A stretch of 45,201 nt of DNA from Streptomyces katrae. GTDB taxonomy: Bacteria > Actinomycetota > Actinomycetes > Streptomycetales > Streptomycetaceae. Below the pieces are notes generated by a model. That model ran no database searches, was not told the origin of the DNA, and worked only from the letters and a program-made list of their open reading frames with translations. Below are positions 1-8,523 of this stretch, piece by piece. The stretch is from assembly GCF_000966975.1 (NCBI RefSeq), contig NZ_JZWV01000019.1:1-45201 (forward strand). Direction: 5' to 3'. A program made the position numbers and the translations under genes. Each line of letters begins with the position of its first letter. Position 1 is the stretch's first letter.

Positions 1-1
1 C

Positions 2-271
2 TCAGAAGGACCGGTCGGAGCGGTGCTCGCTGTCGTAGGCGCGGCTGCCCGGGGTGACCGGCGCGGCGGGGGGAGTGCGGTCCGCGGAGTGCTGGAGGTC
101 GGCGTCGAGCTGCGACAGGTCGGCGTTGAGCGCCGCCATCAGCTCCTCCATCTGCTGCAGCAGGCCCTTCGGCGCACCGCCCTGGGCGGGCACCGCCGGC
201 TCCTGGCGTGCGTGGTCGTGTGCTGCCTGTCCGGTCTGTCCGGGGTACTCCGGCACGGACTCGTGGGACAT
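2..271 (-). CDS. Small hydrophilic protein of unknown function (89 aa)
   Basis: I do not recognise this family. The start is set by a GAGGAG ribosome binding site just before an ATG (complement of 269-271), and the stop is TGA at 2-4. The protein is acidic and Gln/Ala rich, with no signal peptide or membrane segment. Residues about 36-62 (from KGLLQQMEELMAALNADL onward) look like an amphipathic, coiled-coil-prone helix, flanked by Pro/Gly-rich disordered tails. It does not end in GGE/GGQ, so it is not Pup. It is divergent from the F420 oxidoreductase gene, with about 200 bp between them that must hold both promoters. A long overlapping minus-strand reading frame running to 2188 is only high-GC open frame. 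Confidence 0.7.
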   Translation of the reverse strand: MSHESVPEYPGQTGQAAHDHARQEPAVPAQGGAPKGLLQQMEELMAALNADLSQLDADLQHSADRTPPAAPVTPGSRAYDSEHRSDRSF

Positions 272-472
272 GGCGGCCTCCTCGGCCCTGGCCCTTCCGG
301 TGCGGAAGGGGGCGGTGGTCGTACCGGCGGGAGGCCGGCGCGCGGGCCGGGCGGTCCGGCCCCGTCCGAGCCAACGATCCCCATCCGCGCTGGTCACTGA
401 CGCGGCGGGGCGCGCGCCTCCCGGTTGACGCAGATTCACCCGGCAGGGGAGCGGGAAGGGCAGGATGGAGGC

Positions 473-1396
473 ATGGATCTTCGCATTTTCACCGAGCCGC
501 AGCAGGGCGCCGACTACGACACCCTCCTGACCGTCGCCAAGGCCACCGAGGAACTCGGGTTCGACGCGTTCTTCCGGTCGGACCACTATCTGCGGATGGG
601 GTCCGTCGACGGGCTGCCCGGGCCCACCGACGCCTGGATCACCCTCGCGGGCCTGGCCCGCGAGACCAAGCGGATCCGGCTGGGCACGCTGATGACGGCC
701 GGCACCTTCCGGCTGCCCGGCGTCCTCGCGATCCAGGTGGCGCAGGTCGACCGGATGTCCGGCGGCCGGGTGGAACTCGGCCTGGGCGCGGGCTGGTTCG
801 AGGAGGAGCACAAGGCGTACGGGATCCCCTTCCCGGCGGAGCGGATGGCGCGCCTCGAGGAACAGCTGGCCATCATCACCGGCCTGTGGGCCACCGAGCC
901 CGGCGCGACCTTCGACTACCAGGGCACCCACTACCAGGTGGAGAACTCCCCGGCCCTGCCCAAACCGGCCCAGGCCAAGGTCCCCGTACTCATCGGCGGG
1001 CACGGAGCGCGGCGCACCCCGCGCCTCGCCGCCCGGTACGCGGACGAGTTCAACATGCCCTTCGCCTCGGTCGAGGACAGCCGTCGGCAGTTCGCCCGGG
1101 TCCGGGAGGCCGCCGCCGAGGCCGGGCGCAAGGCGGAGGAGCTCGTCTACTCGAACGCCCTGGTGGTGTGCGTGGGCAAGGACGACGCCGAGGTCGCCCG
1201 GCGGGCCGCCGCCATCGGCCGCGAGGTCGACGAGCTCAAGGCCAACGGTCTGGCCGGTTCCCCGGCCGAGGTCGTCGAGAAACTCGGCACCTACGCGGCC
1301 ATCGGCTCCTCCCGCGTCTACCTCCAGGTCCTCGACCTCGACGACCTGGACCACCTGGAACTGATCGCCGGGCAGGTCATGTCCCAGCTCGGCTGA
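473..1396 (+). CDS. LLM class F420-dependent oxidoreductase
   Basis: A 307-residue luciferase-like monooxygenase fold (TIM barrel) of the actinobacterial F420-dependent group. The N-terminus MDLRIFTEPQQGADYDTL, the FRSDHY motif, the LGTLMTAGTFRLPG strand and the GRVELGLGAGWFEEEHKAYG segment are hallmarks of the family. Members transfer hydride between reduced F420 and a substrate that cannot be predicted here. An in-frame ATG at 425 exists, but ATG 473 is preferred because GGAGG lies directly before it and the family begins at this residue. The homocysteine methyltransferase gene follows after 48 bp on the same strand, so co-transcription is possible. Confidence 0.9.
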   Translation: MDLRIFTEPQQGADYDTLLTVAKATEELGFDAFFRSDHYLRMGSVDGLPGPTDAWITLAGLARETKRIRLGTLMTAGTFRLPGVLAIQVAQVDRMSGGRVELGLGAGWFEEEHKAYGIPFPAERMARLEEQLAIITGLWATEPGATFDYQGTHYQVENSPALPKPAQAKVPVLIGGHGARRTPRLAARYADEFNMPFASVEDSRRQFARVREAAAEAGRKAEELVYSNALVVCVGKDDAEVARRAAAIGREVDELKANGLAGSPAEVVEKLGTYAAIGSSRVYLQVLDLDDLDHLELIAGQVMSQLG

Positions 1397-1444
1397 TCCG
1401 CCCGAGCCCGGTCGACCCGCACCACCGGACGGAGGACCCCACCC

Positions 1445-2329
1445 GTGCCCCGAGCCACCCGCCCGCTCGCCGAAGCCCTGGCCCGCTGGCCCGTACTCCT
1501 GGACGGCGGGCTGAGCAACCAGCTCGCCGACCAGGGCTGCGACCTGTCCGGCCCCCTCTGGACGGGCCGGGTGCTGACCGAGCGCCCGGACCAGGTGGCG
1601 GCCGCCCACACGGCGTACGCCCGGGCCGGCGCCGAGGTGCTGATCACCGCGAGCTACCAGATCGGCGACGACCCCGGCCTGCTGGAGCGCTCCGTCCGGG
1701 TGGCCGACGGCGTGGCGCGGACCGCCGGGCACGGGGTGTGGGTGGCCGCCTCGGTGGGACCGTACGGGGCGGTGCTGGCGGACGGCTCCGAGTACCGGGG
1801 CCGGTACGGGCTCGGCCGGGACGCGCTGGCCGCCTTCCACCGCCCCCGGATCGAGGCGCTGCTCGCGGCGGGGCCGGACGTCCTGGCACTGGAGACCGTC
1901 CCGGACTCGGACGAAGCCGAGGCCCTGCTGCGGGTACTCGCCGGCACGGGGGCACGGGCCTGGCTCAGCTACACCGTCGCCGGCGGCCGTACCCGGGCCG
2001 GGCAGCCCCTGCGGGAGGCCTTCGCCCTCGCCGCCGAGGCCCCCGAGGTGATCGCGGTCGGCGTCAACTGCTGTGACCCGCAGGACGTGCTGCCCGCCCT
2101 CGAGGCGGCCGCGTCCGTCACGGCCAAGCCGCTGCTGGCGTACCCCAACGACGGCTCCGTCTGGGACGCCGGCACCCGCACCTGGCACGCCCCCGCATCC
2201 CCCGCCCCCTGGCCGGCAGCCGCCTGGCGGGCGGCCGGAGCCCGCCTCCTCGGCGGCTGCTGCCGCGTCGGACCGGACCGGATCGCCGGACTCCGTGCCA
2301 CCCTCGGACCCCCGCCGCCCGGGGTATGA
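1445..2329 (+). CDS. mmuM: Homocysteine S-methyltransferase
   Basis: A 294-residue Pfam S-methyl_trans TIM barrel that transfers a methyl group, probably from S-methylmethionine or S-adenosylmethionine, to homocysteine to make methionine. The N-terminal LLDGGLSNQL segment, GVNCC near residue 205 and LGGCCRVGP near residue 275 supply the three zinc-binding cysteines expected of the family. The start is GTG with CGGAGGAC about 8 bp upstream. Single-domain and full length, so of the MmuM/YagD type rather than the cobalamin-dependent MetH module. It follows the LLM gene and ends 43 bp before hen1. mmuM is the nearest named relative; the methyl donor is not shown by sequence. Confidence 0.88.
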   Translation: MPRATRPLAEALARWPVLLDGGLSNQLADQGCDLSGPLWTGRVLTERPDQVAAAHTAYARAGAEVLITASYQIGDDPGLLERSVRVADGVARTAGHGVWVAASVGPYGAVLADGSEYRGRYGLGRDALAAFHRPRIEALLAAGPDVLALETVPDSDEAEALLRVLAGTGARAWLSYTVAGGRTRAGQPLREAFALAAEAPEVIAVGVNCCDPQDVLPALEAAASVTAKPLLAYPNDGSVWDAGTRTWHAPASPAPWPAAAWRAAGARLLGGCCRVGPDRIAGLRATLGPPPPGV

Positions 2330-2372
2330 AAATCAGTGGGCCGCCCGGGAGCCCCGGCACATACTGAAGCGC

Positions 2373-3905
2373 ATGTTCCTGACGATCGGCACGACCGGCA
2401 CCACGGAGAAACCCGCCACTGACCTGGGATTCCTGCTGCACAAGCATCCCGGGAAGACGCAGGCCTTCGGCACCTCCCACGGCACCGCCCACGTGTTCTA
2501 CCCCGAGGCGACGGACCAGAGGTGCACGGCCGCGCTGCTCCTGGAGGTGGACCCCGTCGCGCTCGTCCGGCGCGGCCGGGGCAAGGGCCGGGGCGGGGCT
2601 CCCGACACCGCGCTCGCGCAGTACGTCAACGACCGGCCGTACGCGGCCTCCTCGCTGCTCGCAGTCGCCCTGAGCACGGTGTTCCGCACCGCCCTCAAGG
2701 GTCAGTGCGCCGCCCGGCCCGAACTGCCCGGGCAGGAGCGCCCGCTGCGCGTGGAGATTCCGGTACTGCCCGCCCGCGGCGGTGCGGAGCTGGTGCGCCG
2801 GCTGTTCGCCCCGCTGGGCTGGGACTCCGTGGAGACCACCCCGATCGTCCTGGACGAACGGTTCCCCGAGTGGGGCGACAGCCGCTATCTGCGGCTGGTC
2901 CTGGAGGGAGAGCTCCGGCTGGAGGACGCCCTGCGCCAGCTGTACGTGCTGCTGCCCGTGCTCGACGACTCCAAGCACTACTGGATCGCCCCGGACGAGG
3001 TGGACAAGCTGCTGCGCGCCGGGGACGGCTGGCTGGCGGCGCACCCCGAGCACGCGCTCATCACCGCCCGCTACCTGGCCCGCCACAAGCGGCTCACCCG
3101 CAGTGCCATGGAACGCCTGGAGCTCGCCCGGCTCGCGGAGGCCGACGGCAGCGAGGCCGAGGAGCTCGACAACGCCGTCGGCGACTCCCCGGACGACGCC
3201 GCCGACCGGGACGACGTCGCCCGCGACCGGTCCGTACCCCTCGCGGTGCGCCGCCGTGACGCGGTCCTCGCCGCACTGCGCGAAGCCGGCGCGGCCCGGG
3301 TCCTCGACCTGGGCTGCGGGGAGGGGCAGCTGGTCCAGGCGCTCCTGAAGGACACCGCGTTCACCGAGATCGTCGGCGTGGACGTCTCCATGCGGGCCCT
3401 GACCACCGCCTCCCGCCGGCTGCGGCTGGAGCGGATGGGGGAGCGGCAGAGCTCCCGCGTCCGGCTGCTCCAGGGCTCCCTCGCCTACACCGACAAGCGG
3501 CTGGCCGGCTACGACGCGGCGGTGCTCAGCGAGGTCATCGAGCACCTGGACCTGCCCAGGCTGCCCGCTCTGGAGTACGCCGTCTTCGGCTCGGCCCGCC
3601 CCCGCACGGTCCTCGTGACCACCCCGAACGTCGAATACAACGTCCGCTGGGAATCCCTGCCCGCGGGGCGGGTCCGCCACCGCGACCACCGTTTCGAATG
3701 GACCCGCCAGGAGTTCCGGACCTGGGCCGAGCGGGTCGCCGCCCGGCACGGCTACACCGTCGCCCACCGGCCCGTGGGCGACGAGGACCCCGAGGTCGGG
3801 CCGCCGACCCAGATGGCCGTCTTCACCCGCGCCGCCGACGGCGTGGAGACCGGCACAACCGGCACCGGCACCACGGCCACCCTGAAGGAGGGCGAGGCAG
3901 CATGA
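2373..3905 (+). CDS. hen1: 3'-terminal RNA ribose 2'-O-methyltransferase Hen1
   Basis: A 510-residue protein. The N-terminal bacterial Hen1 domain (from MFLTIGTTGTTEKPATDLGF to about residue 270) is followed by a linker rich in Asp/Glu and a SAM-dependent methyltransferase domain. The domain has VLDLGCGEGQLV near residue 310, which binds SAM, and SEVIEHLDLPRL near residues 384-395, giving the Glu/Glu/His metal ligands typical of Hen1. In bacteria it methylates the 2'-OH of the 3' end of cleaved RNA before Pnkp seals it, so that the repaired junction resists the same ribotoxin. The start ATG at 2373 matches the family N-terminus. Its stop overlaps the pnkp start as ATGA, so the two are translationally coupled. 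Confidence 0.95.
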   Translation: MFLTIGTTGTTEKPATDLGFLLHKHPGKTQAFGTSHGTAHVFYPEATDQRCTAALLLEVDPVALVRRGRGKGRGGAPDTALAQYVNDRPYAASSLLAVALSTVFRTALKGQCAARPELPGQERPLRVEIPVLPARGGAELVRRLFAPLGWDSVETTPIVLDERFPEWGDSRYLRLVLEGELRLEDALRQLYVLLPVLDDSKHYWIAPDEVDKLLRAGDGWLAAHPEHALITARYLARHKRLTRSAMERLELARLAEADGSEAEELDNAVGDSPDDAADRDDVARDRSVPLAVRRRDAVLAALREAGAARVLDLGCGEGQLVQALLKDTAFTEIVGVDVSMRALTTASRRLRLERMGERQSSRVRLLQGSLAYTDKRLAGYDAAVLSEVIEHLDLPRLPALEYAVFGSARPRTVLVTTPNVEYNVRWESLPAGRVRHRDHRFEWTRQEFRTWAERVAARHGYTVAHRPVGDEDPEVGPPTQMAVFTRAADGVETGTTGTGTTATLKEGEAA

Positions 3906-6454
3906 CCACCCGTACGGACCACCGCGTGCTCCCCGTCACCGACCTGGCCCTCGTCGTCCTCATCGGGGCCACCGGATCGGGCAAGTCCACCTTCGCCCGC
4001 AAGCACTTCAAGCCCACCGAGATCCTGTCCTCGGACTACTGCCGGGGCCTGGTCGCCGACGACGAGAACGACCAGAGCGCCAGCAAGGACGCCTTCGACG
4101 TCCTCCACTACATCGCCGGCAAGCGGCTGGCCGCCGGACGCCTCACCGTCGTGGACGCCACCAGCGTCCAGCAGGAGTCCCGCCGCGAGCTCGTCCGTCT
4201 GGCCCGCGAACACGACGTCCTGCCCATCGCCATCGTCCTCGACATGCCCGAGTCGGTCTGTGCCGAACGCAACGCGTCCCGCCCCGACCGGGCCGGCCTG
4301 CCGCGCCGCGTCATCCAGCGCCACCGCTCCGAACTGCGCCGCTCGCTGCGCGGACTGGAGCGCGAAGGGTTCCGCAAGGTGCACGTCCTGCGCACCCCGG
4401 AGGAGGCCGACTCCGCCGAGGTGGTGCTGGAGAAGCGCTTCAACGACCTCACCCACCTCACCGGCCCCTTCGACATCATCGGCGACATCCACGGCTGCTC
4501 CTCCGAGCTGGAGAGCCTGCTCGCCAAGCTCGGCTACGAGGACGGGGTCCACCCCGCCGGCCGTACCGCCGTCTTCGTCGGCGACCTGGTCGACCGCGGC
4601 CCCGACAGCCCCGGCGTGCTCCGCCGGGTGATGGGCATGGTCGGGTCCGGCAACGCGCTGTGCGTGCCCGGGAACCACGAGAACAAGCTCGGCCGTTACC
4701 TCAAGGGCTCCAAGGTCCAGCTGACCCACGGCCTCGCCGAAACCGTCGAGCAGCTCTCCCGCGAGAGCGAGGAGTTCGTGAAGGAGGTCCGGCAGTTCAT
4801 CTCCGGCCTGGTCAGCCACTACGTCCTCGACGGCGGCCGGCTGGTCGTCTGCCACGCCGGGCTGCCCGAGAAGTACCACGGGCGCACCTCCGGCCGGGTC
4901 CGCTCGCACGCCCTCTACGGCGAGACCACCGGTGAGACCGACGAGTTCGGCCTGCCCGTGCGCTACCCGTGGGCCGAGGACTACCGGGGCAAGGCCGCCG
5001 TGGTCTACGGCCACACCCCCGTCCCGGACACCACCTGGATCAACAACACCATCTGCCTCGACACCGGCGCCGTCTTCGGCGGCCGCATGACCGCCCTGCG
5101 CTGGCCCGAGCGCGAACTGGTCGACGTACCGGCCGAGAAGGTCTGGTACGAGCCGGTCAGGCCGCTGGCCGCCGAGGCGCCCGGAGGGCTCGACGGCCGC
5201 CCGCTCGACCTGGCCGACGTGCACGGCCGCCGTGTCGTGGAGACCCGCCACCTGGGCAACGTGAGCGTGCGCGAGGAGAACGCGGCGGCCGCCCTGGAGG
5301 TCATGAGCCGGTTCGCGGTCGACCCCCGCCTGGTGCCGTACCTGCCGCCGACCATGGCGCCGACGGCCACCTCCGGGGAGGAGGGATGGCTGGAGCACCC
5401 CGCCGAGGCCTTCGCCCAGTACCGGGCCGACGGCATCGGGCGGGTCGTGTGCGAGGAGAAGCACATGGGCTCCCGCGCCACCGTCCTGCTGTGCCGGGAC
5501 GCCGTCACCGCCCGGACCCGCTTCGGCGTCGAGGACGGCCCCACCGGCTCCCTCTACACCCGCACCGGACGCCCCTTCTTCCAGGACCCGGGGCTCACCG
5601 AGGAGTTCCTCACCCGGCTGCGCGCGGCCGTGGACGGCGCCGGCCTGTGGGAGGAGCTCGGCACGGACTGGCTGCTGCTGGACGGGGAACTGCTGCCCTG
5701 GTCCCTGAAGTCCACCGGCCTGCTCCAGGGTCAGTACGCGGCCGTGGGCGCGGCCTCCCGCGCCGTCCTCCCGGACGCCGTGGCCGCCCTGGCGGCCGCC
5801 GAGGCCCGGGGCGTGGACACGGGCGGGCTCCTGGAACGCCAGCGCGGCCGGGCCGTCGACGCCGAGGCCTTCACCGAGGCGTACCGGCGCTACTGCTGGA
5901 CCACCGACGGGCTGGACGGCGTACGCTTCGCGCCGTTCCAGCTGCTCGCGGCGGCCGGGCGGTCGCTGGCGGCCGTCCCGCACGACGAGCAGCTGGCCTG
6001 GCTGGACCGCCTGGCCGACGCCGACGAGCGCTCCGCCGCCCCGCTGCTGCGCCGCACCCGCAGGGTGTACGTGGACACGGCCGACGGGGAATCCGTCCGC
6101 GCGGGCACCGACTGGTGGCTGGAGCTGACCGGGGCGGGCGGCGAGGGCATGGTCGTCAAACCCCTCCAGGCCTACGCCAGGGACGGCAAGGGCCGGCTGG
6201 TCCAGCCGGGGCTCAAGGTCCGCGGGCGCGAGTACCTGCGGATCATCTACGGCCCGGAGTACACCCGCCCCGACCAGCTGGAGCGGCTGCGCCAGAGGTT
6301 CCTCGGGCACAAGCGCTCGCTCGCGCTGCGCGAGTACGCGCTGGGGCTGGAGGCCCTGGACCGGCTGGCGGCGGCGGAGCCGCTGTGGCGGGTCCACGAG
6401 GCGGTGTTCGCCGTCCTCGCCCTGGAGTCGGAGCCGGTCGACCCCCGGCTGTGA
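3902..6454 (+). CDS. pnkp: Polynucleotide kinase-phosphatase-ligase Pnkp (RNA repair)
   Basis: An 850-residue three-domain end-healing and sealing enzyme of normal length for the family. Domain 1 is a 5'-OH kinase with P-loop GATGSGKST at residues 22-30. Domain 2 is a metallophosphoesterase with GDIHGC (about 194), FVGDLVDRG (about 225) and GNHEN (about 257), removing 2',3'-cyclic or 3' phosphates. Domain 3 is a ligase-type adenylyltransferase with EKHMGSR, nucleotidyl lysine K520, and LLLDGELLPW near residue 595. Bacterial Pnkp seals RNA only together with Hen1, and the gene begins inside the hen1 stop (ATGA overlap), so this is a complete Pnkp-Hen1 operon. An inverted repeat 27 bp after the stop probably terminates it. 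Confidence 0.96.
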   Translation: MTTRTDHRVLPVTDLALVVLIGATGSGKSTFARKHFKPTEILSSDYCRGLVADDENDQSASKDAFDVLHYIAGKRLAAGRLTVVDATSVQQESRRELVRLAREHDVLPIAIVLDMPESVCAERNASRPDRAGLPRRVIQRHRSELRRSLRGLEREGFRKVHVLRTPEEADSAEVVLEKRFNDLTHLTGPFDIIGDIHGCSSELESLLAKLGYEDGVHPAGRTAVFVGDLVDRGPDSPGVLRRVMGMVGSGNALCVPGNHENKLGRYLKGSKVQLTHGLAETVEQLSRESEEFVKEVRQFISGLVSHYVLDGGRLVVCHAGLPEKYHGRTSGRVRSHALYGETTGETDEFGLPVRYPWAEDYRGKAAVVYGHTPVPDTTWINNTICLDTGAVFGGRMTALRWPERELVDVPAEKVWYEPVRPLAAEAPGGLDGRPLDLADVHGRRVVETRHLGNVSVREENAAAALEVMSRFAVDPRLVPYLPPTMAPTATSGEEGWLEHPAEAFAQYRADGIGRVVCEEKHMGSRATVLLCRDAVTARTRFGVEDGPTGSLYTRTGRPFFQDPGLTEEFLTRLRAAVDGAGLWEELGTDWLLLDGELLPWSLKSTGLLQGQYAAVGAASRAVLPDAVAALAAAEARGVDTGGLLERQRGRAVDAEAFTEAYRRYCWTTDGLDGVRFAPFQLLAAAGRSLAAVPHDEQLAWLDRLADADERSAAPLLRRTRRVYVDTADGESVRAGTDWWLELTGAGGEGMVVKPLQAYARDGKGRLVQPGLKVRGREYLRIIYGPEYTRPDQLERLRQRFLGHKRSLALREYALGLEALDRLAAAEPLWRVHEAVFAVLALESEPVDPRL

Positions 6455-6480
6455 GGTGAGAGGACCGCGTAAAGCGGCGG

Positions 6481-6514
6481 CCCCCGTACGGCCCCGAATT
6501 AGGTCGTATGGGGG
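6481..6514 (+). terminator. Likely terminator after hen1-pnkp
   Basis: Arms CCCCCGTACG (6481-6490) and CGTATGGGGG (6505-6514) pair over 10 bp with one G-T wobble around a 14-base loop. AACTTT follows on the plus strand. Its place 27 bp after the pnkp stop and about 90 bp before the next gene fits a terminator. Confidence 0.5.
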
Positions 6515-6607
6515 AACTTTCGCGGAGAAGGCCGGGGAAACCGGGGGCGGGATCGTTCAACCAGGGCAGCGGAGTGTCCGCGACCCTGGAAGGACGGAAC
6601 GTCACTT

Positions 6608-7111
6608 ATGAAGATGACCGCGCGCGGAAGCATTGCGGCGCTCATGACTTGTATGGCCGCGGCCGCCGCGGCCTCCCCGGCCGCCGCCGCCACGGTTCCG
6701 GTGGGTGTCCCGCTGGACGCCGTGGAGACCACGCTGGGCGTGCCCACCCCGCAGGTGGGCACCGCGGTCCCGATGCCGGTCGTCGGCGCGCCCGAGGCGC
6801 CGGTCCTGCACAAGGGCGACCTGCTCCCCAACCCACTGCTCCCGGCGGTCCCGGTGGCCACCGACCTCGGGCTGACCAAGGTCGTCTCCCCCGTGCCCAA
6901 CCTGCTGGGCTCCAAGGAGACGGACGGCGAGGGTTCCCTGGAGTCGCCGGCGACCACCCTGCTCACCCGGACCCCGGGTGCGGTCGTCGGTGCTCCGCTG
7001 ACCATGCCCGACGCCGGCAACCGGGGCATCCCGAACCTGACCGCCCCCAAGCTCGGTGTGGTCGCCCCGGAGATCATCGGCGCCCCCTCGGCGCTCCTCG
7101 GGCTGCGCTGA
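6608..7111 (+). CDS. Small secreted Pro/Val-rich protein of unknown function
   Basis: A 167-residue protein with a clear Sec signal peptide: MKMTARG, then a hydrophobic core rich in Ala (residues 8-22) and an Ala-x-Ala cleavage region around SPAAAAT (about 22-29). The mature part is dominated by short Val-Pro/Leu-Pro units (VPVGVPLDAVETTLGVPTP and similar), without Cys or a recognisable catalytic motif. This looks like an extended surface or extracellular protein. A GGAAGGA sequence lies about 12 bp before the ATG. I do not recognise a family; such small exported proteins are common in Streptomyces. The gene stands alone between two predicted transcription units. Confidence 0.75.
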   Translation: MKMTARGSIAALMTCMAAAAAASPAAAATVPVGVPLDAVETTLGVPTPQVGTAVPMPVVGAPEAPVLHKGDLLPNPLLPAVPVATDLGLTKVVSPVPNLLGSKETDGEGSLESPATTLLTRTPGAVVGAPLTMPDAGNRGIPNLTAPKLGVVAPEIIGAPSALLGLR

Positions 7112-7165
7112 GCCGCGCACCCGACGCCGGGTCGCAAAGCCGTCCGGTCTGGGTACGTCTACGGC

Positions 7166-8392
7166 ATGGGATTCCATGTCGACTCCGAGACCGGGCGGCT
7201 TCGCCGCGTCATCCTCCACCGCCCCGATCTGGAGCTGAAGCGGCTCACACCAAGCAACAAGGACGCCCTGCTCTTCGACGACGTGCTGTGGGTGCGCCGG
7301 GCCCGCCAGGAGCACGACGGCTTCGCGGACGTGCTGCGCGACCGGGGCGTCTCCGTCCACCTCTTCGGCGACCTGCTCCGCGAGTCCCTCGACATCACCG
7401 AGGCGCGCCACCTCGTCCTGGACCGGGTCTTCGACGAGAAGGAGTACGGGCCCCTCGCCACCGACCACCTGCGCTCGGTCTTCGACGGACTGACCTCGGC
7501 CGAGCTCGCGGAGGCGCTGGTCGGCGGCATGACCAAGCGGGAGTTCCTGGAGCGGCACAGCGAGCCGGTGTCGGTGCGCTTCCACGCGCTGGAGATGGAC
7601 GGCTTCCTGCTGGGGCCGCTGCCGAACCACCTCTTCACCCGTGACACCTCCGCCTGGATCTACGACGGGGTGTCCATCAACGCCATGCGGTGGCCGGCCC
7701 GGCAGCGCGAGACCGTGCACTTCGAGGCGATCTACCGGCACCACCCCCTCTTCACCGGCTCCGGCCCCTTCCACTACTGGTCGCAGGGCCAGCCGGACTA
7801 CCCCTCGACCATCGAGGGCGGTGACGTCCTGGTCATCGGCAACGGCGCCGTCCTCATCGGGATGAGCGAGCGGACCACCCCGCAGGCGGTGGAGATGCTC
7901 GCGCGCGGCCTGTTCGCGGCCGGGTCGGCGTCGGCCATCGTGGCGCTCGACATGCCCAAGCGGCGTGCCTTCATGCACCTGGACACGGTGATGACGATGG
8001 TCGACGCGGAAACGTTCACCCAGTACGCGGGCCTCGGCATGCTGCGCTCCTACACGATCCGGCCGGGGCGGGGGGCGAGCGAGCTCCAGGTGAGCGACCA
8101 CCCCCCGGAGCACATGCACCGGGCGATCGCGGCCGCTCTGGGCCTGGACAAGGTGCGGGTGCTGACCGCGGGGCAGGACGTCCACTCCGCCGAGCGCGAG
8201 CAGTGGGACGACGGGTGCAACGTGCTGGCCGTGGAGCCCGGGGTGGTCGTCGCCTACGAGCGGAACGTCACCACCAACACCCATCTGCGCAAGGAGGGCA
8301 TCGAGGTGATCGAGATCCCCGGCAGCGAGCTGGGACGGGGCCGTGGCGGGCCGCGCTGCATGAGCTGCCCGGTGGAACGGGACGCCTGCTGA
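7166..8392 (+). CDS. arcA: Arginine deiminase
   Basis: A 408-residue enzyme of standard length that hydrolyses L-arginine to citrulline and ammonia. Visible landmarks are the N-terminal [18 protein letters not shown], the substrate-binding [10 protein letters not shown] segment, [19 protein letters not shown], the [21 protein letters not shown] catalytic region, DTVMTMVD with its conserved His/Asp surroundings, and the nucleophile Cys398 in RCMSCP at the C-terminus. The gene is followed by argF, whose enzyme can cleave citrulline to ornithine and carbamoyl phosphate. The two would form the first steps of the arginine deiminase pathway; a carbamate kinase gene is not in the window. A 42-bp hairpin separates the two genes. 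Confidence 0.95.
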   Translation: MGFHVDSETGRLRRVILHRPDLELKRLTPSNKDALLFDDVLWVRRARQEHDGFADVLRDRGVSVHLFGDLLRESLDITEARHLVLDRVFDEKEYGPLATDHLRSVFDGLTSAELAEALVGGMTKREFLERHSEPVSVRFHALEMDGFLLGPLPNHLFTRDTSAWIYDGVSINAMRWPARQRETVHFEAIYRHHPLFTGSGPFHYWSQGQPDYPSTIEGGDVLVIGNGAVLIGMSERTTPQAVEMLARGLFAAGSASAIVALDMPKRRAFMHLDTVMTMVDAETFTQYAGLGMLRSYTIRPGRGASELQVSDHPPEHMHRAIAAALGLDKVRVLTAGQDVHSAEREQWDDGCNVLAVEPGVVVAYERNVTTNTHLRKEGIEVIEIPGSELGRGRGGPRCMSCPVERDAC

Positions 8393-8413
8393 GCGCAGGC
8401 TGAGGGGGACGGA

Positions 8414-8455
8414 CTGGTGGATCACGGGTGCGGAGTCGCACATGTGATCCACCAG
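8414..8455. terminator. Strong 12-bp-stem hairpin between arcA and argF
   Basis: CTGGTGGATCAC (8414-8425) and GTGATCCACCAG (8444-8455) are perfectly complementary. Inside them TGCG (8429-8432) and CGCA (8437-8440) add a second short stem. It lies 22 bp after the arcA stop and has no run of T after it. It could be a rho-independent-like terminator without a U tract, as is common in Streptomyces, or an operator for a dimeric regulator. Because the sequence is a long palindrome, both are possible. Confidence 0.55.
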
Positions 8456-8456
8456 A

Positions 8457-8482
8457 CTGCATATCAATACGAGGGATCGTAT
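8457..8482 (+). promoter_or_regulatory. ARG-box-like AT-rich operator before argF
   Basis: This is an unusually AT-rich stretch for the window. It carries CTGCATATCAATACGAGG, whose centre is weakly palindromic (CATAT/ATACG), and a perfect inverted repeat ATACGA-GGGA-TCGTAT (8467-8482). ArgR boxes of actinobacteria are about 18-20 bp imperfect palindromes containing TGCAT/ATGCA-like half sites, often in pairs before arg genes. The position 42-67 bp before the argF start fits repression by ArgR. The match is approximate and was judged by eye only. Confidence 0.4.
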
Positions 8483-8523
8483 AGACTTCCGCAATCCCCT
8501 GTCAGCGTCCCCCTGGAGTCCCG

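Noticed and set aside
2..271. Small protein as the ubiquitin-like Pup
   Set aside because: The size is suggestive, but it lacks the C-terminal GGE/GGQ and no proteasome genes are nearby.
2..2188. Very long minus-strand open frame covering the first 2 kb
   Set aside because: It is antisense to the LLM and homocysteine methyltransferase genes, rich in Gly/Pro/Arg and without family motifs; only its last 89 codons form a plausible gene. Typical open-frame shadow of high-GC DNA.
8440..8450. CACATGTGATC in the arcA-argF hairpin as a regulon operator
   Set aside because: The resemblance is limited to the CACAT/ATGTG element; it is part of a different, longer palindrome.
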